Assembly: GCF_000376565.1 (NCBI RefSeq)
Contig: NZ_BARG01000037.1
Location: forward strand, 1 to 64,000
DNA: 64,000 nucleotides
Source of the DNA: Streptomyces hokutonensis
Lineage (GTDB): Bacteria; Actinomycetota; Actinomycetes; Streptomycetales; Streptomycetaceae
Direction of reading: 5' to 3'
The notes under the pieces were generated by a model, which had not been told where the DNA came from, did not search any database, and was given only the letters and a program-made list of their open reading frames with translations. Both the position numbers and the translations under genes were made by a program. Below are positions 24,810 through 31,446 of the stretch, piece by piece (position 1 is the stretch's first letter; each line of letters starts with the position of its first letter).

Positions 24810-25665
24810 CGGCTCCGACCTCCATCGGCAGGATGCGGCGCAGTCGTCCCGGGGGTTCCGGGCGCTTCTGCCACTCGCGGGGGTATCCCACGGACACCTC
24901 TTCGAAGCGGACCCCCTCGTGGTGGGTGGTCCGCGGGATGTGGAGATGGCCGTAGACCATGGTGTCCACGCGGAATCTGCGGTGCCAGTCGGCGGTCAGG
25001 GTGGTGCCGCACCACATGGCGAACTCGGGGTACCACAGGACCTCGGTGGGGTGCCGGTCCAGGGGGTAGTGGTTGATCAGGACCGTGGGCAGGGTGTCGG
25101 GGATCTCCGTGAGCCGGCGTTCGGTCTCGGCGACCCGGGCCCGGCACCAGGCCTCGCGGCTGGGGTAGGGGTCGGGGTGCAGCAGGAACTCGTCGTTGCA
25201 GACGATGCCGGTGCCGTGCGCGTAGGTCAGTCCCTCGTCCTTGGTGGCGCAGCCGGGCGGGAGGAACGAGTAGTCGTAGAGGAGGAAGAGCGGGGCCACG
25301 ACGACCGGGCCGCCGGGGCCGTCCCAGATCGGGTAGGGGTCCTCGGGGGTGAGGACGCCGAGCTCCCGGCACAGGGCGACGAGGTGGTCGTAGCGGGCGA
25401 CGCCGCGCAGGGTGACGGGGTCCTTGGGGTGGGTCCACAGTTCGTGGTTCCCGGGGGACCACAGGACCTTGCGGAAGCGGCCGGCGAGGAGTTCGAGGAC
25501 CCAGCGGATGTCGGCCACGGTCTCGGCGATGTCGCCGGCCACGATCAGCCAGTCCTCGTCCGTGTGGGGGCGCATGTTCTCGACCAGGGCGCGGTTCTCG
25601 GCGTACCCGATGTGCAGGTCGCTGATGGCCAGCAGCTGTCCGGCACCGCCGGCCGTCGACTCCAC
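24757..25665 (-). CDS. Calcineurin-like metallophosphoesterase (cytoplasmic)
   Basis: Protein of 302 residues with all metal-binding blocks of the family: ISDLHIGY (about 13-20), GDIAE, SPGNHELW, and GHLH near the C-terminus. No signal peptide. GTG 25665 is preferred; a longer frame to 25707 is less likely. It overlaps the phosphopantetheinyl transferase by 53 bases. In mycobacteria the equivalent neighbour has been described as a phosphopantetheine hydrolase opposing PptT, and this protein may do the same here (inference from context). Confidence 0.85.
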   Translation of the reverse strand: MESTAGGAGQLLAISDLHIGYAENRALVENMRPHTDEDWLIVAGDIAETVADIRWVLELLAGRFRKVLWSPGNHELWTHPKDPVTLRGVARYDHLVALCRELGVLTPEDPYPIWDGPGGPVVVAPLFLLYDYSFLPPGCATKDEGLTYAHGTGIVCNDEFLLHPDPYPSREAWCRARVAETERRLTEIPDTLPTVLINHYPLDRHPTEVLWYPEFAMWCGTTLTADWHRRFRVDTMVYGHLHIPRTTHHEGVRFEEVSVGYPREWQKRPEPPGRLRRILPMEVGAGDRGAAPGVRGDRGDTR

Positions 25666-25984
25666 CCCTCGCCCCCTCCGCGCGCACGAATGAGGCCACG
25701 AGATCACATCCCGCCGTTCCGCGACAAGACGGCGAGGCCGCCCGGGGCGCGGTCCGGACGGCGCCCGGGGCGGTCTTGTGACGGGAGTTCATGTGCCGGG
25801 TGGGCAGGATCGGGAAATCCGTAACACGGGCGTTGCACGCGGCACCCCTTGAAAGCCGTATGATCGCCCCAACACCACCGCCACGAACGCCTCTTCGCCG
25901 AGGGCGGTTTGGTGTCCCTCCAACCACCCTGGCCGGGCACGGCCTCGCTCCGCCGTGCCCGCGAACCCGAAAGGACGGCCCTGC
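25666..25984 (+). promoter_or_regulatory. Leader region of the ATP-grasp gene: -10 box and 5'-UTR hairpin
   Basis: No gene is seen in these 319 bases. A strong -10-like TATGAT lies at 25859-25864; a TTGCAC 20 bases further upstream is too distant to be a good -35. Downstream, ACACCA-CCGCC (25872-25882) pairs with GGCGG-TT-TGGTGT (25903-25915) to form a stem with a small bulge in the predicted 115-base leader. A very GC-rich inverted repeat (CCGCCCGGGGCGC / GCGCCCGGGGCGG, one mismatch) lies at about 25738-25773. Confidence 0.4.
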
Positions 25985-27133
25985 ATGGTCTCTCGCGTAC
26001 GCGTCTGGCTCAACCGCACGTACGCGGAGAACGTGTTCTTCATGGATCAGCTGCGGAGAAATCCCAGCGATCGGGCCGTCGAGATCCATGCCACGCACGG
26101 CGACGCGGACTCCCCCGTACTGGCTGCCGCCGACACCGCCGACCTGGAGCCCGAGGGCCTGTCCCCGGCCGGTTACGTCGAGTACGCCCTCGACCAGTGC
26201 GCCCGCCGCGGCATCGACGTGTTCGTGCCCCGGCTGCACCAGTCGGAGATCGTGGCGCACCGCGCGGACTTCGAGGCGGTGGGCACGGCGCTGCTGGCGC
26301 CGACCCCCGAGGCCGTCGCCGTCTTCCACGACAAGGTGATCGCCTACGAGGCGGTCCAGGCGATCGGCGTGCCCGTGCCGCCGTGGTGGCGCGTCCGCAC
26401 GGCGCCCGAACTCGTCGCGGCCGTCGAGGAGTTGGAGGCCGCCGGGCACAAGGCGTGCTTCAAGCCGGCGTCCGGTGCGGGCGGGGTGGGCTTCCGCGTG
26501 GTCACGCGCGCCCCCTTCTCGCTCATGCACCTCAACGGATTCCCGAGCCCCTACGTCCCGCTCGACACGGTCGTCGAGGCGCTGGAGCAGGCCGACGAGC
26601 AGGTCGACTGGCTCGTCATGCCGCGCCTGGAGGAGCCGGAGGTGTCGGTGGACTGCCTGACCGGTCCCGACAACCTGGTCCGGCTCGCCGTGGGCCGCAC
26701 GAAGAACGGCCGCCGGCGCGGTTTCACCCTGCACGAGCAGTGGCTGGAGCCGGCCCGCCGGATCGCGGAGGGCTTCGGGCTGCACTACCTGTCCAACATC
26801 CAGTTCCGGATGTTCGGCGACCAGCCGGTGCTGATGGACGTCAACACCCGTCCCGCGGGCGGCCTGCACCAGCTGTCGCTGTGCGGGGTCAACGCCCCTT
26901 GGGCGGCAGTGCAGTTGGCGCTCGGCGAGGACCCGGGCACGATGGAGCCGCCGTTCCTGGGCGCGGACTACGCGGTGGTCTCGGGCCCGCGTCAGCTGCG
27001 TCCCGTGACGCTCCCGCACCAGCGCGCGGAGGAGTCGGAGCCGCTGCTCCCGACGGTGCCCGCACAGAGCGAGGCGGAGCCGGAGAGCACCCTCGCACCG
27101 GAGCTGGGCAGCCGCGCGGCGGCCCGCGCCTAG
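25985..27133 (+). CDS. ATP-grasp family ligase
   Basis: Protein of 382 residues with an ATP-grasp core: a pre-ATP domain (1-100), KACFKPASGAGGVGFRVV as the nucleotide-binding strand and loop (about 158-175), WLVMPRLEEPEVSVD, and the metal site FGDQPVLMDVNTRPAGG (about 276-292). Such enzymes join a carboxylate to an amine or thiol through an acylphosphate; the substrates are not visible. ATG 25985 has AAGGA about 10 bases upstream. The C-terminal 35 residues are acidic and Ala/Glu-rich. The gene stands alone, and its TAG stop lies inside the first terminal repeat of the element that follows. Confidence 0.8.
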   Translation: MVSRVRVWLNRTYAENVFFMDQLRRNPSDRAVEIHATHGDADSPVLAAADTADLEPEGLSPAGYVEYALDQCARRGIDVFVPRLHQSEIVAHRADFEAVGTALLAPTPEAVAVFHDKVIAYEAVQAIGVPVPPWWRVRTAPELVAAVEELEAAGHKACFKPASGAGGVGFRVVTRAPFSLMHLNGFPSPYVPLDTVVEALEQADEQVDWLVMPRLEEPEVSVDCLTGPDNLVRLAVGRTKNGRRRGFTLHEQWLEPARRIAEGFGLHYLSNIQFRMFGDQPVLMDVNTRPAGGLHQLSLCGVNAPWAAVQLALGEDPGTMEPPFLGADYAVVSGPRQLRPVTLPHQRAEESEPLLPTVPAQSEAEPESTLAPELGSRAAARA

Positions 27134-27382
27134 GGCCTGACCGGCGGATCAGGCCGGAGGAAAGCAGCGGCGCCTCATCAGCACGGGTGAGCGGGGTCTG
27201 GTGCGTGCAGCTGCAAGGCGGAGGAGGAAGTCGACGCGGTGGGGGCACCTCCCGGCCGAAGGCCGGGGGGGCGTCGGCGACCGACGACAACGCCGCTGGG
27301 GGTCCCCCCACGCCTTTAAGGCAGTGGGGGAGTGCGTGCCACACCCCGCGTCTCCGGCATGATCCGCCGGACGGGCCCCAGG
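27129..27382. mobile_element. MITE-like element with 30-bp imperfect terminal inverted repeats
   Basis: The left end (27129-27158, starting CCTAGGGCCTGACCGGCGG) and the reverse complement of the right end (27353-27382, starting CCTGGGGCCCGTCCGGCGG) match at 26 of 30 positions. The 194 bases between hold no gene but several strong stems, for example CCCGGCC-gaa-GGCCGGG and GGGGGTCCCCCC. The left end covers the stop codon of the ATP-grasp gene. No target duplication is evident. From memory, similar sequence recurs between genes in many Streptomyces genomes; I could not check this. It may also act as a terminator for the upstream gene. Confidence 0.6.
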
Positions 27383-27426
27383 CCTCCCGGGTCTCCCTTT
27401 CCTCCCTCGCACCACAACTTCATACC

Positions 27427-27438
27427 GGTCTGGGCCAA
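27427..27438. promoter_or_regulatory. Second, degenerate DasR-like site
   Basis: CGGTCTGGGCCA matches TGGTCTAGACCA at 9 of 12 positions and lies 40 bases upstream of the better site at 27467-27478. Paired 12-bp direct repeats of this kind are known upstream of Streptomyces chitinase genes. Confidence 0.4.
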
Positions 27439-27453
27439 TCATGGAGCAGCATC

Positions 27454-27482
27454 TTGACACCGTGATTGGTCCAGACCAAATT
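27454..27482 (+). promoter_or_regulatory. Chitinase promoter with DasR-responsive element
   Basis: TTGACA (27454-27459) and CAAATT (27477-27482) are spaced by 17 bases and form the likely promoter of the GH18 gene. Between them lies TGGTCCAGACCA (27467-27478), within ATTGGTCCAGACCAAAT. It matches the DasR consensus (TGGTCTAGACCA) at 11 of 12 positions. A repressor bound here would block RNA polymerase; DasR releases its sites in response to phosphorylated amino sugars from chitin. Confidence 0.7.
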
Positions 27483-27535
27483 GGTTGCGCACCTTCCAGC
27501 ACTCCCGAACACCCCCATTCCTTCAGGGAGATCGC

Positions 27536-29221
27536 GTGCGCGACACACTCAGACGTTCCAGACGTCGCCTCCTCGCTCTGCTCGGTACCGCAGCCCTGGC
27601 CATGGCCGGGGCCATCGCGCTGCCCGGTACCGCGCAGGCGGCCAACGTCCTGACCAACCCCGGCTTCGAGTCGGGTTCCCTGTCCCCCTGGTCCTGCACC
27701 GGAAACCTCGGCTCGGTGGTCTCCTCACCGGTGCACGGCGGCTACAAGGCCCTTGCGGGCGCGGTGAGTTCGAGCGACACCGCACAGTGCTCCCAGACGG
27801 TCGCCGTGCAACCGAACACGGCGTACTCGCTCAGCGGCTGGGTGCGCGGCAGTTACGTCTACCTCGGTGTCAACGGCGGTTCCTCGACGTGGACTTCGTC
27901 CCCGTCGGCGTACGCGCAGTTGACGACGTCGTTCACCACCGGCGCCTCGCAGACCAGCGCCACCATCTACGTCCACGGCTGGTACGCGCAGGGCACCTAC
28001 TACGCGGACGACATCAGCCTCGACGGTCCCGGTGGCGGTGGCGGTGGCGACACCCAGGCGCCGACCGCGCCGACCGGACTGACCTCCACGGGCAAGACGT
28101 CCTCCAGCGTGTCCCTGTCGTGGGGCGCCTCGAGCGACAACGTGGGTGTCACGGCGTACGACATCTACAGCGGCGCGAACCAGGTCCTCAGCGTCTCCGG
28201 TACGAGCGCCACGGTCAGCGGGCTCTCGGCCAGCACCGCCTACACGTTCACGGTGAAGGCGCGGGACGCGGCCGGGAACTCCTCTGCTGCCTCCAACGCG
28301 GTGAGCGTCACGACGAGTGCCGGCACCGGCGGCGGCACCGGTTTCACGCAGGCCGCGCCCTACCTGTACGAGGGCTGGGGCGATCCCCCGAGCCCGAGCA
28401 CGGTGATGAGCGCGACCGGCATCAAGTGGTTCACGATGGCGTTCGTGCTGGACTCCGGCGGCTGCACCCCCGCCTGGGACGGCAGCCGGGCCCTGACCGG
28501 TGGCGTCGACCAGACCGCCATCAACCAGATCCGCGCGGCCGGCGGTGACATCGTGCCGTCGTTCGGCGGCTGGCAGGGCAGCAAGCTCGGCGCCAACTGC
28601 TCCTCCGCGAGCGCGCTCGCCGGGGCGCTGCAGAAGGTGATCGACGCCTACGGCCTCAAGGCGATCGACATGGACATCGAGAACACGGACGAGTTCGAGA
28701 ACGAGGCCGTCCAGGCGAAGATCCTGACCGCGCTGAAGACCGTCAAGGCCAACAACCCCGGCCTGCGGACGATCGTCACCTTCGGCACCTCGACCACGGG
28801 CCCGACGTACTACGGCAACCGGCTGATCGAGCAGGCACAGTCGCTCAACGCCAACATCGACGTCTTCACCATCATGCCGTTCGACTTCGGCGGCGGCGCC
28901 GACATGTACGGCAACACCGTCGCCGCGGCCGAGGGCCTGAAGACCAAGCTGAAGTCCACCTTCGGGTGGGACGACGCGACGGCCTACTCGCACATCGGGA
29001 TCTCCGGCATGAACGGTCTCTCCGACCAGTCGGAGACCACCACGCCGGCGATCTGGACCTCGATCAAGGACTGGTCGAACTCGCACCACATCGCACGGCT
29101 CGCGTTCTGGTCGGTCAACCGCGACCGCGGGTGTGCCGGCGGCGGAGTGGTGAGCAACTGCTCCGGGATCAGCCAGAACACCTGGCAGTTCACGTCCATC
29201 ACGGCCGGTTTCACCGGCTGA
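27536..29221 (+). CDS. Secreted GH18 chitinase with CBM and FnIII modules
   Basis: Exported chitinase of 561 residues: signal peptide (about 1-35, ending GTAQA), a carbohydrate-binding beta-sandwich starting NVLTNPGFESGSLSPW (about 37-163), a Gly-rich linker, an FnIII module (about 172-260) and a GH18 barrel (about 272-561). The active-site strand reads KAIDMDIEN, with Asp378, Asp380 and catalytic Glu382. The first Asp of the classical DxxDxDxE motif is Lys, as I recall for one actinobacterial GH18 subgroup. GTG 27536 is chosen because GGGAG lies 5 bases upstream. The DasR-like promoter sites fit chitin induction. Confidence 0.9.
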   Translation: MRDTLRRSRRRLLALLGTAALAMAGAIALPGTAQAANVLTNPGFESGSLSPWSCTGNLGSVVSSPVHGGYKALAGAVSSSDTAQCSQTVAVQPNTAYSLSGWVRGSYVYLGVNGGSSTWTSSPSAYAQLTTSFTTGASQTSATIYVHGWYAQGTYYADDISLDGPGGGGGGDTQAPTAPTGLTSTGKTSSSVSLSWGASSDNVGVTAYDIYSGANQVLSVSGTSATVSGLSASTAYTFTVKARDAAGNSSAASNAVSVTTSAGTGGGTGFTQAAPYLYEGWGDPPSPSTVMSATGIKWFTMAFVLDSGGCTPAWDGSRALTGGVDQTAINQIRAAGGDIVPSFGGWQGSKLGANCSSASALAGALQKVIDAYGLKAIDMDIENTDEFENEAVQAKILTALKTVKANNPGLRTIVTFGTSTTGPTYYGNRLIEQAQSLNANIDVFTIMPFDFGGGADMYGNTVAAAEGLKTKLKSTFGWDDATAYSHIGISGMNGLSDQSETTTPAIWTSIKDWSNSHHIARLAFWSVNRDRGCAGGGVVSNCSGISQNTWQFTSITAGFTG

Positions 29222-29254
29222 AAAGGGTGAGCGGCTGAAGAAGGGACTGGTGCC

Positions 29255-29302
29255 GGACCCCCGCGGCGGGAAGAATCTTGACCCGATCCGCCGCGGGGGT
29301 CC
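29255..29302 (+). terminator. Transcription terminator after the chitinase gene
   Basis: GGACCCCCGCGGCGG (29255-29269) pairs perfectly with CCGCCGCGGGGGTCC (29288-29302), a 15-bp stem with an 18-base loop. It lies 34 bases after the chitinase stop and should separate it from the lipoprotein gene. There is no T-run, as is usual in Streptomyces. Confidence 0.8.
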
Positions 29303-29359
29303 TTCCGTGGCTCAACGACACGGAATCCGGGAGCAGTTCGTGCCGAGGACAGCTGGACG

Positions 29360-30100
29360 ATGAGGAACGGAGCCGCTGTCGCCGGATGCCTGTCGCTCCT
29401 CCTGCTCCTCGCCTCCTGCGGCACGGGCGGTGACCGGGGATCCGCCGAACCCCCGCCGAGCCAGGCGGACTTACGGGCCTCGGTCCTCGACGACCGCGAA
29501 CACCTCTTCGCCGGATCCCTCTCGTACGCCACCTCGGTCGTGGTGTCCGTCGACGACACCGTGACCTACGACGTCCGCCTCACCGCCCGGGCGAAGAACG
29601 TGTCGCACGGCACCGCACGGCCCGTTGCGGCGACCCGTGCCTTCCGGGTGGGCGGGGTCGAGGGCGCCGCGCTGACCTCGGCGAGCCAGGACGTGCGGCT
29701 GGTCCTGCGGGGCGACCGGAAATCCGAGCAGGTCATCGCTCGGCCGGGAGACAGAGCCGCCTGGCGGTGGAGCGTCTCCGCGAGCGAACCCGGCGACTAC
29801 GATCTCGCGCTCACCGTCACCACCTATCAGGGCCGGTCGGACCTCGCCCTCGACACACTGACGCCGCCCCTCACCGTCCACCTGAGAGTGCGCGACACCT
29901 GGTCGCACCGCTGGAACTCGACGCTGGACTCGGTGGGGACCTGGGGCGGAATCGCCGCCGCCCTGGTGACGATCACCGGAGTGTTCGTCGCGTGCTGGGG
30001 CAGGCTGGCCCCCTTGCTGCGCGCCCGGCGGGAATCCTGGCGGGCGCGCGGACCGCAGCGTGACGGAAGCACGGACGGAGAGCGGGACGGTTATCTGTGA
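29360..30100 (+). CDS. Lipoprotein with C-terminal membrane helix, function unknown
   Basis: Protein of 246 residues. The signal peptide ends in lipobox LLASC (Cys20). A mature domain of beta strands follows (about 65-180) with TYDVRLTARAKNVSHGT and YDLALTVTTYQ, resembling an immunoglobulin-like fold. A hydrophobic helix near 194-215 (GIAAALVTITGVFVACWG) and a basic tail follow. Lipid at one end and a membrane helix at the other would pin both ends at the membrane, which is unusual. It is convergent with the fucosidase gene, with stops 8 bases apart. I do not recognise the family. Confidence 0.7.
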   Translation: MRNGAAVAGCLSLLLLLASCGTGGDRGSAEPPPSQADLRASVLDDREHLFAGSLSYATSVVVSVDDTVTYDVRLTARAKNVSHGTARPVAATRAFRVGGVEGAALTSASQDVRLVLRGDRKSEQVIARPGDRAAWRWSVSASEPGDYDLALTVTTYQGRSDLALDTLTPPLTVHLRVRDTWSHRWNSTLDSVGTWGGIAAALVTITGVFVACWGRLAPLLRARRESWRARGPQRDGSTDGERDGYL

Positions 30101-30107
30101 CCGACCG

Positions 30108-31358
30108 TCAGAATCGGCCGGAGCCGCGGTAGAGCTCCAACTCCCCGTCGAGTTCGACCCTGAGGACCGTGGCGTGCGGGTCGAGGTCGGCGCCTGCGGG
30201 CGGGTCGATCCACAGCACGCCGACCGCCTCGTGCAGCCCGCCGATCACCCGGTGGGCGAGTTCGGTGCCGGTGCCGAGCACGGTGACCCGGCGGACCGGG
30301 GTGACCAGTCCCCGGACGCCGATCTCGGCGCGTGGGACGTCGAACAGGGTGAGATAGAGGGTACGGCCGTCGGCGGAGAGGGTGCTCGGCCCGTAGTGGT
30401 GCCCCGCCGGGAGACCGCGGACCGTGCCGTACACGGCGTCGGAGTGCTTGCGGATCCACTCCCCCAGGCCTTCGAGACGCTCGACCTGCGGCTGCGGGAT
30501 GGTGCCGTCCTCCGTCGGGCCGACGTCGAGGAGGAGGTTGCCGCCCCCGCCGATCGTCTCCGTGAAGTAACGGACCAGCTGGCTCAGCGACTTGTGGTTG
30601 TCGTCGTGGTGCTGATACCCCCACGAGTCGTTGATGGTGAGGCACAACTCCCAGGGCCCGTCCGGGGGTTCGATGGGGGCGCCCTGTTCCGGTGTCGCGT
30701 AGTCGCCCTCGCTGAGCATGCGGGCGTTGAAGACGACGTGCGGTGAGTACGAGCGGATCAGCGCGGCGAGTTCCTTGATGCGCCACTGTTCCTCGCTGCG
30801 GTCCCACTCGCCGTCGAACCACATCAGGTCGGGGCGGTAGCGGGAGGCCAACTCCCGTATCTGGCCGTCCCGGTAGGCGATGAACCGCTCCCAGGCCGCG
30901 AGGTCCTCGTCCTCGGCCGAGCACTCGGAGTACCGGTTGTCCTCCTGCTCCGGCGGGCGGCCCGGCTTGCGGGTGGTGGCGTAGTCGGGGTGGTTCCAGT
31001 CGGAGTGCGAGTAGTAGAGGCCGACCTTGAGGCCTTGTTCGCGGAGCGCGTCCGCGTAACTGGTGAGGTAGTCCTTGCCGAGGTTGAGATCGCCGAACTC
31101 GGTGTCCCACAGGGCCACTCCGTCGTGGTGGCGGCTGGTGAGGACGGCGTACTTGGCGCCGGCGCGGGCGAACAGGTCGGCCCAGGCGCGCGGGTCGTAC
31201 TTCGCTCCGGTGAACCGGTCGAGCTGGGACATGTACTGGTCGTGCGGCACGATGTCGTCGTAGAACGACCAGGACTCCTGGACGCCGTCGACGGCGTAGA
31301 TCCCCCAGTGGACGAAGATCCCCAACTTGGCGTCGGTGAACCACGGTTGCATGGGCAC
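30108..31358 (-). CDS. GH29 alpha-L-fucosidase (cytoplasmic)
   Basis: Enzyme of 416 residues that removes alpha-L-fucose from glycans. GH29 features visible are the N-terminal WFTDAKLGIFVHWGIYAVDG, HHDGVALWDT, and the catalytic nucleophile Asp182 in DLMWFDGEW. The C-terminal part (about 330-416) is a beta-sandwich. No signal peptide, so it acts on imported oligosaccharides. GTG 31358 has AGGAG 7 bases upstream; ATG 31352 is the alternative. It follows the GH38 gene on the same strand, but a strong hairpin lies between them. Confidence 0.93.
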   Translation of the reverse strand: MPMQPWFTDAKLGIFVHWGIYAVDGVQESWSFYDDIVPHDQYMSQLDRFTGAKYDPRAWADLFARAGAKYAVLTSRHHDGVALWDTEFGDLNLGKDYLTSYADALREQGLKVGLYYSHSDWNHPDYATTRKPGRPPEQEDNRYSECSAEDEDLAAWERFIAYRDGQIRELASRYRPDLMWFDGEWDRSEEQWRIKELAALIRSYSPHVVFNARMLSEGDYATPEQGAPIEPPDGPWELCLTINDSWGYQHHDDNHKSLSQLVRYFTETIGGGGNLLLDVGPTEDGTIPQPQVERLEGLGEWIRKHSDAVYGTVRGLPAGHHYGPSTLSADGRTLYLTLFDVPRAEIGVRGLVTPVRRVTVLGTGTELAHRVIGGLHEAVGVLWIDPPAGADLDPHATVLRVELDGELELYRGSGRF

Positions 31359-31398
31359 GGCTGAACTCCTGTTGCGTACAAGGTCAGTTGGGGATGTG

Positions 31399-31442
31399 CC
31401 AGGGGGCGGGCCCGGCGTGCGACGACCGGGCCCGCCCCCTGG
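31399..31442 (-). terminator. Terminator-like hairpin between GH38 and GH29
   Basis: CCAGGGGGCGGGCCCGG (31399-31415) and CCGGGCCCGCCCCCTGG (31426-31442) form a perfect 17-bp stem with a 10-base loop, 5 bases after the GH38 stop on the minus strand. It should end or attenuate transcription from the mannosidase gene before the fucosidase gene, so the latter may have its own promoter or depend on readthrough. Confidence 0.75.
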
Positions 31443-31446
31443 GGTT

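Noticed and set aside
24129..27133. Possible natural-product gene cluster around the phosphopantetheinyl transferase and ATP-grasp gene
   Set aside because: No synthase, carrier protein, precursor peptide or tailoring gene is present, and the ATP-grasp gene is on the other strand with its own leader.
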